Shown here in pieces: positions 1-8,218 of a DNA stretch of 64,000 nt (the first letter of the stretch is position 1; each line of letters starts with the position of its first letter). A program made the translations under genes and the position numbers. The notes below the pieces were generated by a model. That model was not told the origin of the DNA. It did not search any database and saw only the letters and a list, made by a program, of their open reading frames with translations. The stretch lies in NCBI RefSeq assembly GCF_006345815.1, contig NZ_VCIG01000042.1:299409-363408 (forward strand), written 5' to 3'. Source of the DNA: Ochrobactrum sp. CGA5 (GTDB lineage Bacteria; Pseudomonadota; Alphaproteobacteria; Rhizobiales; Rhizobiaceae).

Positions 1-754
1 TGACCGTTCCAAAAACCTTGGTGCCGGAAGGGTCGGCGCTGGTCTTGACGCGGTCATGACCGGCGACCGGACCGCTCAGCACCATCTCGGTGCTAGCGGT
101 GATACGACGGTTGTTCGCACCGTCAAGCACCGGCTGCCATTTACCGTTCTGCTTGCGGATTTCGACAATCGTGCCGCCATGGGCGGCCATTTCGATATCC
201 ACCTGTTCCTTGGAGAGCGGAGCCTGCTCCACCTTACCATCGACGATCTTGACGAGACCGGGGAACATCAGGTGCGGGTTGGTATATTCGTGATTGACCA
301 CGAGAAGGCCATGCTCGGGCGAGCCTTCAATTGGAATATAACCGACATAATCATTATTGTAGCCGAACTGGCGTGCCTGTGCTTCGGCAGATTGTTTGGT
401 GGGATCAAATTCCGGTGCGTCGGGGAAAAGCTTGTCGCCCCAGCGCAAGAGCACATCCGCATCATAGCCTTCTGCGACATGGTGATGGGCATCCACCCCG
501 GCCTCGACTTCCTTGAAGGAAAAAGCCGAACCGGATGCGGCGCGTGCATCACCGGCGCTCACCAGTGCCAGGGGGCTGACAGTTGCCGCAATGGCCGAAA
601 CAGCGAGCGATCCGCGCAGAAAACCACGGCGGGAAAAGCGTCGACTGATGATTTCGCCCATGGTTGGGTTATCGGACGGATTGCGCGGATCGGCGTCTGC
701 TTCTTCCAACTGGCTGGTCTTGAACAGACTTTGCTGGGAAAGATTCTCTGACAT
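1..754 (-). CDS. phoX: PhoX family phosphatase, Tat-exported (3' end outside window)
   Basis: The reverse strand reads open from an ATG at 754 to the left edge, so only the N-terminal 251 residues are seen. An AGGAG lies about 8 bases before the start. A cytoplasmic leader of about 40 residues precedes a twin-arginine motif (SRRGFLRG), a hydrophobic stretch and an Ala-rich cleavage region. The mature part contains the segments GYNNDYVGYIPIEG and LLVVNHEYTNP, which are typical of the PhoX/DUF839 family, calcium/iron-dependent periplasmic alkaline phosphatases that release phosphate from organic esters. It diverges from the MFS gene and has a Pho-box-like repeat in its leader region, which fits phosphate-starvation control. 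Family assignment is firm; enzymatic activity is inferred from the family, and the C-terminal metal ligands are not visible here. Confidence 0.88.
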   Translation of the reverse strand, partial: MSENLSQQSLFKTSQLEEADADPRNPSDNPTMGEIISRRFSRRGFLRGSLAVSAIAATVSPLALVSAGDARAASGSAFSFKEVEAGVDAHHHVAEGYDADVLLRWGDKLFPDAPEFDPTKQSAEAQARQFGYNNDYVGYIPIEGSPEHGLLVVNHEYTNPHLMFPGLVKIVDGKVEQAPLSKEQVDIEMAAHGGTIVEIRKQNGKWQPVLDGANNRRITASTEMVLSGPVAGHDRVKTSADPSGTKVFGTV

Positions 755-798
755 TGCTGGCTCCTATCAAACAGAGGAGTTGCAAGTTAGAAGTACTT

Positions 799-817
799 GA
801 TGACACCCCGACGACAT
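799..817 (-). promoter_or_regulatory. Pho-box-like direct repeat upstream of phoX
   Basis: On the minus strand two heptamers, TGTCGTC and TGTCATC, stand 11 bases apart (4-base spacer), about 45 to 63 bases before the phoX start. The PhoB box is a tandem of CTGTCAT-like heptamers with the same 11-base period. The match is good but one repeat deviates, and no -10 was confirmed. A phosphatase gene downstream makes the assignment plausible. Confidence 0.45.
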
Positions 818-938
818 TATCACTATGACTGCGGCCATCATGGTTCCGGGAAATTTTCCGCTGGTAGGTAGAATAATTTTGCTGGCAAAAGCGCTTTCCG
901 ATAAAACCCTTCCGAGTTCAAGGATTGAGGGGTTGACG

Positions 939-2135
939 ATGACCGACATGACGACTGCACGGCGCAATATTGTTGTCCTGACGATTGCGCAGGCACTGGG
1001 TGCTTCCAGTCCGCCTATCGTGATTTCGCTCGGCGGTCTGGTGGGCCAGAAACTTTCTTCCGACCCGGCGCTTGTCACGCTTCCTGTCAGCCTGTTCAAT
1101 CTCGGCCTTGCACTCGGCACCCTGCCAGCTGCATTCTTCATGCGCCAGTTCGGTCGCCGCAATGCCTATATGCTGGGTGCGCTTGTCGGAGCTTCGGCGG
1201 GCCTGATCGCAGCCGCGGGTATTTTTGCAGCCTCCTTCCTTGTTTTCTGTCTGGGAACGCTGGCTGCCGGTTTCTACGCGGCTTATGTCCAGAGCTATCG
1301 CTTTGCCGCAACCGATGCGGCAACGGGCGACATGAAGGCGCGCGCCATATCGTGGGTCATGGTAGGTGGGCTCGTTGCGGCAATTGTTGGGCCACAGCTC
1401 GTTATCTGGACACGCGACACCATTCCAAACGCTATGTTTGCAGGTAGCTTTCTCAGTCAGGCGGTTCTGGGCCTTCTGGCACTTCCCGTTCTATTCATGC
1501 TTCGCGCGCCGAAGATCAGAAAAGATCCTGGTGCCATCCATGACACAGGTCGCGCGCTTGGCGAAATTCTACGTTCGCCGCGCTTCATCCTTTCCGTAGC
1601 CGCCGGTGTGTGTTCCTACGCGCTGATGACTTTCGTGATGACAGCGGCGCCCATCGCCATGGTGGGGCATGGTCATTCCGTCGATCATGCAGCGCTTGGC
1701 ATCCAGTGGCACGTGCTGGCCATGTTCGCGCCGAGTTTCTTCACCGGAAAACTTATTGCCCGTTTCGGCAAGGAAAAGATAACCGCGCTCGGGCTGGTGC
1801 TGATTGCCTTCTCTGCCGTTATCGCGCTTGGCGGTTTCGACATTGGCCATTTCTGGGGTTCGCTCATCCTGCTTGGCATCGGCTGGAATTTCGGTTTCAT
1901 CGGCGCGACTGCGATGGTGACGGACTGTCACACGCCGGCTGAACGCGGTAAGGCACAGGGTGCCAATGATTTCATCATGTTCGGCACCGTGGCCTGCGCT
2001 TCCTTCTTTGCAGGATCGCTGCTGCATTCGTCGGGCTGGCAAACCATCAACTGGCTCGTCTTTCCCGCAGTCGCGCTTGTTCTGGTTCCGCTTATCCTAC
2101 GCCTGAAGCCGAAAGATGCCCCGGCCGAAGCCTGA
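939..2135 (+). CDS. MFS transporter, about 12 membrane segments
   Basis: A 398-residue integral membrane protein of the major facilitator superfamily, most likely an inner-membrane efflux or uptake carrier with unknown substrate. The sequence is almost entirely alternating hydrophobic segments. The first cytoplasmic loop carries the RQFGRRNAYMLG version of the MFS motif A (GxxxDRxGRR). The central loop (RAPKIRKDPGAIHDTGRALG) separates the two six-helix halves. The open frame extends upstream to 825, but the ATG at 939 is preferred because it follows GAGGGG at good spacing and begins just before the first helix. The gene is divergent from phoX and has no operon partner downstream. Confidence 0.85.
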   Translation: MTDMTTARRNIVVLTIAQALGASSPPIVISLGGLVGQKLSSDPALVTLPVSLFNLGLALGTLPAAFFMRQFGRRNAYMLGALVGASAGLIAAAGIFAASFLVFCLGTLAAGFYAAYVQSYRFAATDAATGDMKARAISWVMVGGLVAAIVGPQLVIWTRDTIPNAMFAGSFLSQAVLGLLALPVLFMLRAPKIRKDPGAIHDTGRALGEILRSPRFILSVAAGVCSYALMTFVMTAAPIAMVGHGHSVDHAALGIQWHVLAMFAPSFFTGKLIARFGKEKITALGLVLIAFSAVIALGGFDIGHFWGSLILLGIGWNFGFIGATAMVTDCHTPAERGKAQGANDFIMFGTVACASFFAGSLLHSSGWQTINWLVFPAVALVLVPLILRLKPKDAPAEA

Positions 2136-2244
2136 CCAGCCAAAAGCCCTGCTCTTTCGTCGAGAACCCGCCGCCATCGGGGGGCCTGCAATCTTGCCCG
2201 CGCTCGGCTGCGTATTGATCTATGAGGTGGTGATCGGGAAGATT

Positions 2245-2272
2245 ATAGGTCAGCGATATCGCGCTGACCTAT
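2245..2272. terminator. Perfect 11-bp stem-loop after the MFS gene
   Basis: Arms ATAGGTCAGCG and its exact complement flank a 6-base loop, 110 bases after the MFS stop. There is no clear T-run, so it could be a weak or factor-assisted terminator, or an mRNA 3'-end stabiliser. Confidence 0.4.
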
Positions 2273-2419
2273 CCTACCGTTTAGAAGTTCTTTTCCGAAG
2301 GCGGAGATGCTGGCGGAAAGCTGGCAACTGCTGTGGCACTTATCGAAGTATCGGTAATTGAGATTGTCAGGCATTCTGATCGGGCCAAAGGTTTTGTAGT
2401 TGGGAATCAACGGTGGATC

Positions 2420-2657
2420 GTCGAACGGACATCCGCTTGGCTCAACTGCTGCTGCCTGCCAAAAGATTGGGCTTCAGAACGAATAGCCTCTGTACGATCA
2501 GCTTGAAGCTGCCCATTCAACGGATAGCCGTAGCGAACTCGCGTCTGACTGGTGTTCTTGATCAAAGCTTCAGTTCGGCCTTGTCCAAAGACAAATCGGC
2601 AATGGACGTGGCATGCTCAATCTCAAGCTGCTGTAACCGTTTCATCTCAGATGGCAT
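2420..2657 (-). pseudogene. Decayed IS3-family transposase fragment
   Basis: The reverse strand encodes a short stretch from 2657 to 2562 that contains SEMKRLQQLEIEHA and IADLSLDKAELKL. This matches the C-terminal coiled coil of IS3-family OrfA (typically KRLRELEEENxRLKK...ADLSLDK). It ends at a stop. Beyond it, another frame resembles the OrfB segment around TRVRYGYR (here DNA encoding SQTRVRYGYP), interrupted by stops. No terminal inverted repeats were recognised. The remainder of the 743-base gap between the MFS and SDR genes shows no other recognisable gene. It is a small relic marking past insertion, not an active element. Confidence 0.6.
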
Positions 2658-2878
2658 CAGCTTGCCATCGGGAGGAGAGCGGGAAAATTCCAGTCCCTGC
2701 GGTCCATCCTGGGTTCAGTGCAAGGTCAATGCCTCTCGCAGCGCGAACATCTCTTATTGTCCAGAAATTCCGACAGGTGATGTCAGAATGATCATCTTTA
2801 TAGGGTGATCGTAGACGATATTTTACTCACTTGAAAGCGACGGCATGACGCGGTCGCATACCAAAGGAGACTGACGCC

Positions 2879-3652
2879 ATGACCGATCACAGCATCAAGG
2901 GCAAAACCGTCATCATTGCCGGCGGCGCGAAGAACCTCGGTGGCCTGATCGCCCGCGATCTTGCCGGGCAGGGCGCCAAGGCGGTCGCGATCCATTATAA
3001 CAGTGCACAAACCAAGGCAGACGCGGATGCGACCTTAGCCGCGGTCAAGGCGGCTGGCGCAGAGGCCGTTGCAATCCAGGCCGATCTCACGACGGCCGGT
3101 GCGATGGAAAAGCTGTTCGCTGACGCCGTCGCGGCCATTGGCAAGCCGGATATCGCGATTAACACTGTCGGCAAGGTGTTGAAGAAGCCGATCGTCGAGA
3201 TCTCGGAAGCCGAATATGACGAGATGAGCGCGGTGAATGCAAAGTCCGCCTTCTTTTTCCTCAAAGAGGCCGGCAAACATCTAAACGACAATGGCAAGAT
3301 TTGCACACTCGTGACGTCGCTTCTGGGTGCTTACACGCCCTTCTATGCTGCCTATGCTGGCACCAAGGCGCCGGTCGAGCACTTTACGCGAGCAGCGTCG
3401 AAGGAGTTTGGCGAGCGCGGTATCTCGGTGACAGCGATTGGCCCTGGCCCGATGGACACGTCGTTCTTCTATCCGGCAGAGGGGGAGGATGCGGTCGCCT
3501 ACCACAAGACGGCGGCGGCACTGTCGAAGTTTTCCAAAACCGGCCTGACCGACATTGAGGATATTGTCCCCTACATCCGCTTCCTGGTCTCAGAAGGTTG
3601 GTGGATGACCGGCCAGACCATCCTGGTGAACGGTGGCTACACGACCAAGTAA
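2879..3652 (+). CDS. SDR family oxidoreductase
   Basis: A 257-residue short-chain dehydrogenase/reductase, NAD(P)H-dependent, cytoplasmic, substrate unknown. The Rossmann entry is AGGAKNLGGLIA (residues about 14-25), a variant of TGxxxGxG. INTVGK replaces the usual NNAG. The catalytic region has a Ser-bearing strand (LVTSLLGAY) and Tyr-x-x-x-Lys as YAGTK, followed by the usual proline/glycine stretch (IGPGPMDT). The C-terminus (GQTILVNGGYTTK) is the common SDR ending. A strong AAAGGAG precedes the ATG by 9 bases. It appears monocistronic, followed by a 9-bp hairpin. The family is certain; the reaction cannot be told from sequence. Confidence 0.88.
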   Translation: MTDHSIKGKTVIIAGGAKNLGGLIARDLAGQGAKAVAIHYNSAQTKADADATLAAVKAAGAEAVAIQADLTTAGAMEKLFADAVAAIGKPDIAINTVGKVLKKPIVEISEAEYDEMSAVNAKSAFFFLKEAGKHLNDNGKICTLVTSLLGAYTPFYAAYAGTKAPVEHFTRAASKEFGERGISVTAIGPGPMDTSFFYPAEGEDAVAYHKTAAALSKFSKTGLTDIEDIVPYIRFLVSEGWWMTGQTILVNGGYTTK

Positions 3653-3667
3653 ACAAGGCCCACATCC

Positions 3668-3700
3668 ACCGGCATGGCTGCTTGATACAGTCATGCCGGT
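3668..3700. terminator. 9-bp stem-loop after the SDR gene
   Basis: ACCGGCATG and CATGCCGGT pair around a 15-base loop starting 16 bases past the SDR stop. The stem is GC-rich but no U-tract follows, so termination strength is uncertain. Confidence 0.4.
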
Positions 3701-3767
3701 TAAACAATATCCTCCATCGCCGCCGTCCCATACAGTGCCGGTCGGGTACTTATTCAGGAACTATCCC

Positions 3768-4400
3768 ATGCATATGTTTCTCGTCATCACCGGAGGCGTT
3801 CTTCTGCTCGGGGTCTTTACCCTCTTCGGAAAACTTTGGGGCGGTGATTTCTCCGGCGTAGTTGCGGGAGCGAAACTCTTTATTCCCGTCTGGTTCGTGA
3901 TTGCCCTGATGAATATGTGGGTCGGTGTTACCCGCGCTGGCTATACGGTCGTGCAGGAACTTCCAATCCTCCTTGTCGTATTCGCCATTCCCGCAGTCGC
4001 AGCAATCGCCATCTGGCAAGTGACGGGGAGTAACCCCGCGCATTTGCCTTCGCTCCAGCAAGAAAGAACAAACATGTCGATCGATCTCCCGCCAGCTCTT
4101 CAGTCCGCCATTAATGCCATCAATTCAGGCGACGAGGAGGCATTCGTTGCCGCGTTTAGCCCGGACGGTCTGATCAACGATTGGGGCCGTGTCCTCACTG
4201 GGCATGACGGCGTGCGATCCTGGGCTCGTTCCGATGCGATTGGTGCCGGTGCCATCATGACCGTGACCACTGCGGCGACGACAGACAACACCACGCACAT
4301 TGTCTTTGATTGGAAGAGCCGTGTTTTCAACGGTCGCAGCGAAGCCTATGTGACGATCCCGGACAAGCTGATTATGGAATTCCGCATTCCGTCGAAGTGA
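3768..4400 (+). CDS. Three-helix membrane protein fused to a SnoaL/NTF2-like domain
   Basis: From the ATG at 3768 (AGGA 8 bases upstream) the product is 210 residues. Residues 1-85 form about three membrane helices (MFLVITGGVLLLGVFTLFG; LFIPVWFVIALMNMWVGV; ILLVVFAIPAVAAIAIW). Then comes a short linker and from about residue 103 a 108-residue domain (INAINSGDEEAFVAAFSPDGLINDWG) typical of SnoaL-like nuclear-transport-factor-2 folds, which bind small hydrophobic ligands or act as isomerases or cyclases. Stand-alone relatives of each half are common, so this may be a natural fusion that anchors the domain to the membrane. A second start at 4074 (MSIDLPP) could yield the soluble domain separately, although no good ribosome site precedes it. 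Function unknown. Confidence 0.6.
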   Translation: MHMFLVITGGVLLLGVFTLFGKLWGGDFSGVVAGAKLFIPVWFVIALMNMWVGVTRAGYTVVQELPILLVVFAIPAVAAIAIWQVTGSNPAHLPSLQQERTNMSIDLPPALQSAINAINSGDEEAFVAAFSPDGLINDWGRVLTGHDGVRSWARSDAIGAGAIMTVTTAATTDNTTHIVFDWKSRVFNGRSEAYVTIPDKLIMEFRIPSK

Positions 4401-4474
4401 CAGGGAGCTTTCAAGGGCCTCAGGGATGTGCTGCAAAAAGCCAATTGGGAGGGGCTAGCCCACCGCTGAATCAA

Positions 4475-5404
4475 CTATGCAGGGATTTCGGCGAACTGAG
4501 TAACTTCTGCGATTAGGCGCCGAAGCCACAGCAGGGCAGGGTCCGATTGTCTGCGCCGATGGGATATTTGCATGAAGGGGATCAGCGGCAATTCAATGGG
4601 GGAATCCAGCACTGCCAGCTCCTTACTACCTCGGAAGGTTTGTAAACTCTTTGCGGCGATAGTCAGGATCAGGTCGGTACCAATGATTGTTGTTGGTGCG
4701 ACACTCCAATGTGGTAGCACCAGCGCCACCCGGCGATTGAGGCCGGCTGCGTGAATTGTTTCGTCAATTTCGGTCGAGGCTTCTCCGTGAACGGCTACCA
4801 ATACGTGGGGCCGGCTGAGATAGTCGTCACGATCAATACGCATTTCCGGTGACGGAAGCGACGCGCGATCAACAAGGCATGCATATTCATCCACGAATAG
4901 AGGTTCGGCGAGAACCTGGTTGGGCAATTGTGGAAACACTCCCAGTCCTAGATCGACATTTCCATCAACCACTCCGGCGATCATTCCTTCCCGACTTAAC
5001 TGGGTAACCGACAGATCAATTCCCGGTGCCGATCGCCGTATCAGTTTCACCAGACGGGGAAGAACGATGCTGGCGCCATAATCTGACATTGCAAGTCGGA
5101 AGACGTTGCGACTTTGTACGGGATCGAAGCCGTCGGGGCCCAGCACTGCACGTATCTGGGCAAGAGCTTCTGTCAGGGGCTGGGTAAGTTGAAGGGCCCG
5201 GACGGTCGGCTTTAGTCCACCACCGTGACGGGTAAAGAGCGGGTCATCAAGGAGCATACGCAATCTGGCAAGCGCGTGACTGACAGCTGGCTGGCTCATA
5301 TTCAATCGGAGCGCCGCGCGTGATACGTGCCGCTCGGAAAGTAGCGCATCAAGAACCACCAGGAGATTGAGATCAACGCCTCGCAAATTATTCATACAAT
5401 GCAT
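4475..5404 (-). CDS. LysR family transcriptional regulator (NodD-like)
   Basis: A 309-residue LysR-type regulator. The N-terminal winged helix is complete (LNLLVVLDALLSERHVSRAA, then MSQPAVSHALARLR), followed by the effector-binding domain of the NodD/SyrM-type subclass. Two ATGs are possible, 5404 and 5395; neither has a clear ribosome site. It is transcribed away from the YdcZ-like, VOC and LysE genes beginning at 5488. With an AT-rich 83-base gap between the two directions, the usual arrangement for LysR autoregulation and control of the divergent genes applies. The effector is unknown. Confidence 0.88.
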   Translation of the reverse strand: MHCMNNLRGVDLNLLVVLDALLSERHVSRAALRLNMSQPAVSHALARLRMLLDDPLFTRHGGGLKPTVRALQLTQPLTEALAQIRAVLGPDGFDPVQSRNVFRLAMSDYGASIVLPRLVKLIRRSAPGIDLSVTQLSREGMIAGVVDGNVDLGLGVFPQLPNQVLAEPLFVDEYACLVDRASLPSPEMRIDRDDYLSRPHVLVAVHGEASTEIDETIHAAGLNRRVALVLPHWSVAPTTIIGTDLILTIAAKSLQTFRGSKELAVLDSPIELPLIPFMQISHRRRQSDPALLWLRRLIAEVTQFAEIPA

Positions 5405-5487
5405 AATAGGGTGGAATAAATGAATTTAAAATAGGCAATGATAATAATTAAAACCGAGTCCGTTCAATCTGAGAAGGGATTTTTCTC

Positions 5488-5982
5488 ATGCAGTCATTAA
5501 CCTTCCTTGCCGTTGCGTTGGCTTCCGGGGCTCTCGTCCCCTTGCAGGCTGGTGCGAACGCCGCGCTCGGTCGCGCGCTGGGGCATCCTCTCTGGGCGAC
5601 GATGGCGTCGCTTGCCGTAAGTGCCGCTTGCGTGGTGCCAATCATGATCGCGCTACGGGTTTCTGCACCCACAATTGCCAATCTTGCCACTCAGCCGAAA
5701 TGGATTTGGATCGGCGGTATAACCGGAGTTATCTACATTACGACAGCACTGCTGCTCGCCCCGAAGCTGGGGGCTGCGGGTCTCATGACGGCAGTCGTTG
5801 CGGGGCAAATCCTCGCTTCGATGGCGATCGATTATTTTGGCCTGGTCGGTTTCGTACCGCGCTCGATTTCAGGGTCCCGCCTCCTGGGGGCGCTACTGGT
5901 CGTCGCTGGCGTCCTGGTCATGCAGGGGCCTGCACTTTGGCAGTTGATACAATCTGCCACCAAGCTTTCAACGCAGCATTGA
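5488..5982 (+). CDS. DMT-superfamily (YdcZ/DUF606) membrane transporter
   Basis: A 164-residue inner-membrane protein with five predicted helices. The opening ASGALVPLQAGANAALGRALG is the hallmark of DUF606/YdcZ small multidrug-like transporters, including a Gln and Asn in the first helix. Length fits the half-size members of the family. AAGGGA precedes the ATG. It leads a three-gene run with a VOC protein and a LysE-type exporter and is divergent from a LysR regulator, which suggests export or detoxification of a small metabolite. Substrate unknown. Confidence 0.82.
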   Translation: MQSLTFLAVALASGALVPLQAGANAALGRALGHPLWATMASLAVSAACVVPIMIALRVSAPTIANLATQPKWIWIGGITGVIYITTALLLAPKLGAAGLMTAVVAGQILASMAIDYFGLVGFVPRSISGSRLLGALLVVAGVLVMQGPALWQLIQSATKLSTQH

Positions 5983-6000
5983 TTGGAAAGGAGCAGAAGC

Positions 6001-6441
6001 ATGAACAATCCGGAAAGAACTTTGCCGTCGATCTATTCACTGGGCGGAAACGCCGTTCCTGCACAGGTGCGTATCGCAAGGCCAACAGACAAACTCGCTG
6101 CCGTGATCGCGTTTTATCGAGACGGCTTGGGTATGCCAGAGCTGGCCCGTTTCGAAGATCATGCCGGTTATGATGGCATTATGCTTGGTCTTCCTGGCAA
6201 GTCGGTGCACCTTGAATTCACGCAACACGCGGAAGGAAGCCCGTGCATTGCTCCGAGCCGTGATAATCTGCTGGTCCTTTACGTCACCGAGCCCAGTGCC
6301 TATGCTCAGCTCAATGAGCGGATGCTCAGGCTCGGTAATGCACCGGTAGAACCGGAAAACCCATACTGGCTCGAGCGCAGCTTAACTTACCAGGATCCCG
6401 ATGGCTGGCGGGTGGTGATCTGTCGAGAAACGGGGATTTGA
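6001..6441 (+). CDS. VOC family (glyoxalase/bleomycin-resistance fold) protein
   Basis: A 146-residue vicinal-oxygen-chelate protein. It shows the characteristic module: VRIARPTDKLAAVIAFYRDGLGM near residues 21-45 and, near the end, LTYQDPDGWRVVICRE with the PDG turn. Members bind a divalent metal and act as isomerases, dioxygenases or antibiotic-binding proteins. The ATG at 6001 follows AAAGGAG by 8 bases, 18 bases after the previous gene, so they are probably co-transcribed. The open frame extends to 5983 but the internal ATG has the ribosome site. Reaction unknown. Confidence 0.85.
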   Translation: MNNPERTLPSIYSLGGNAVPAQVRIARPTDKLAAVIAFYRDGLGMPELARFEDHAGYDGIMLGLPGKSVHLEFTQHAEGSPCIAPSRDNLLVLYVTEPSAYAQLNERMLRLGNAPVEPENPYWLERSLTYQDPDGWRVVICRETGI

Positions 6442-6626
6442 CAGTGCAGCGTGCTGCCAAGCCGTTGTGGATCGAAGCCTGACATTCCGATTGATGTTCT
6501 TGAAGCGAGGCAGGAAAAATCCCGCTTTCTGACGGACACTGTGCAATCACACAAATGCATAGCCATCTCGATCTCTGTAATTTTGCGGATGACGAAGCAG
6601 TCAGAAATAGCGCGGAGTAAGACAAC

Positions 6627-7277
6627 ATGGATATGGCAGTTCCCAGTGCAACCAATCTCAGCCTGTTCGTCAGTGCCACACTGGTGCTGCTTCTTGTACC
6701 GGGCCCAGCGGTTCTTTACATATTTGCGCGCTCCGTTGAGCAGGGTCGCTCGGCTGGACTTGTTTCGATCCTCGGCATCCATGCGGCCACACTGGTTCAT
6801 GTGGCCGCAGCTGCGATAGGTTTGTCCGCACTCCTCGCATCATCTGCGCTTAGCTTCAGCGCTGTAAAGTACGCCGGTGCTGCCTACTTGATTTGGCTCG
6901 GCCTGAAGAAGCTTTTTGGCCACTCGGACTTTTCCGACGTGGAAAACGGCTTGCCTGTGCGAAGCCGCCTTCGTCTCTTTCGCGAGGGCTTCATCGTTAG
7001 CCTTCTCAATCCGAAAACAGCGCTGTTCTTTCTGGCTTTTCTGCCGCAGTTTGTCGACCTCGGTCGAGGTTCTGTCGCAATGCAGATAGCGGTTCTTGGG
7101 ATCATCTACACGATGATTGGTGTCCTGACAGACAGCTCCTATGCCCTTGCAGCAGGAACAGTCGCCAAATGGTTGAAGCGTCGGCCTGCTTATCTGAAAG
7201 CGGAGCGTTGGGTTAGTGGCCTCGTTTATATCGGCCTTGGTCTCACGGCTGCTTTTGCGGGGAATGATAAGAAATAG
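6627..7277 (+). CDS. LysE/RhtB family translocator
   Basis: A 216-residue exporter of the LysE/RhtB family. The N-terminus carries the family motif VPGPAVLYIFARSVEQGRSAG (shown from about residue 23), followed by GIHAATLVHVAAAAIGLSALL and LNPKTALFFLAFLPQFV, both typical. Six helices are expected. Such proteins export amino acids or their analogues with the proton gradient. A GGAG lies 10 bases before the ATG. A gap of 185 bases separates it from the VOC gene, so it may have its own promoter, though orientation and content tie it to the LysR-controlled set. Confidence 0.88.
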   Translation: MDMAVPSATNLSLFVSATLVLLLVPGPAVLYIFARSVEQGRSAGLVSILGIHAATLVHVAAAAIGLSALLASSALSFSAVKYAGAAYLIWLGLKKLFGHSDFSDVENGLPVRSRLRLFREGFIVSLLNPKTALFFLAFLPQFVDLGRGSVAMQIAVLGIIYTMIGVLTDSSYALAAGTVAKWLKRRPAYLKAERWVSGLVYIGLGLTAAFAGNDKK

Positions 7278-7456
7278 CCGCCGCATCAGCAAGTCGGCGA
7301 GATGCATGGCCGCCAAATACCGGAACCTGTTCGTGACGGGCGACTGATCGCTGCATACAAAGCCCCACCCAGTGCCCACCGGTGTCACGTGAGGCATTCT
7401 CGCGTTGGATGCGTCGAGGATAAACCTTCCAGCAGAGTCCGCCCAGCCAATCGTGA

Positions 7457-8218
7457 TTACCGCACGAAATGAAGATGTGGCCTACCGTGATAAGGCGAGG
7501 ACGATACGTGTGCTTCTACACAAAAGACATCTCTCAGCAAGTCTTGTGTCAGCACCTCGTCGGGTTTCCCGGACGCGACGAGTTTTCCTGCCTGCATGAT
7601 AAGTAATCGATCGCAAAACATCGCAGCATGATTCAGATCGTGCAGCGCAATGATACAGGCAACTGAAAGATCAGAGACGAGGCGAAGAAGACTGATTTGA
7701 TGATGAACGTCCAGATGGTTGGTTGGTTCATCAAGGATCAGCTCTTTGGGTGCTTGGGCAAGTGCTCGGGCGAGGTGGGTCCGTTGCTTTTCTCCTCCCG
7801 ACAAGCTCTGCCATGAATCATTTCTCTTGACGGTCATTTCAGTTCGGTCGAGCGCCTCGTTAACGGCAGCATCATCGGCGATGCTCCATCCAGAAAACAT
7901 CGATCTGTGCGGGAAGCGACCGAGCCGGACGACATCTATTACCCGGAGATTGGCGTTGGTGGTGGCATGCTGTTCGACGAATGCTACGCGCTGCGCTATT
8001 GCTTTGCGACGCAGCCCGCGGATGTCTTCCCCATCAAGCAGAATCTCTCCCTTAAGGGGTCGCTTAAGTCCGGCCAGAAGACGAAGCAGAGATGTCTTGC
8101 CGGAGCCATTCGGGCCGAGCACTCCCAACATTTCGCCGGGTTTGGCGACGAGGGAGACCCCATCAACAATGGTCTTTGATCCGATTTTCCAGACCAGATT
8201 GTTCGCCGTTATACTCAT
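7457..8218 (-). CDS. ABC transporter ATP-binding protein, FecE/BtuD type
   Basis: A 253-residue ATPase of the iron-chelate/B12 importer class. Walker A is GPNGSGKTS (about residue 35), the Q-loop is in AFVEQHAT, the signature is LSGGEKQR (about residue 137), and Walker B is LILDEPTNHLD followed by the H-loop in ALHDLNHA. It energises the permease encoded immediately upstream, whose stop overlaps its start (ATGA). It is the last gene of a three-gene operon in the order binding protein, permease, ATPase. No TonB-dependent receptor gene is next to it, so the substrate (iron siderophore, haem, other metal chelate or cobalamin) cannot be named. Confidence 0.92.
   Translation of the reverse strand: MSITANNLVWKIGSKTIVDGVSLVAKPGEMLGVLGPNGSGKTSLLRLLAGLKRPLKGEILLDGEDIRGLRRKAIAQRVAFVEQHATTNANLRVIDVVRLGRFPHRSMFSGWSIADDAAVNEALDRTEMTVKRNDSWQSLSGGEKQRTHLARALAQAPKELILDEPTNHLDVHHQISLLRLVSDLSVACIIALHDLNHAAMFCDRLLIMQAGKLVASGKPDEVLTQDLLRDVFCVEAHVSSSPYHGRPHLHFVR

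Noticed and set aside
2413..2808. Plus-strand open frame of 131 codons
   Set aside because: It is the antisense of the IS3 relic; no ribosome site and low-complexity composition.
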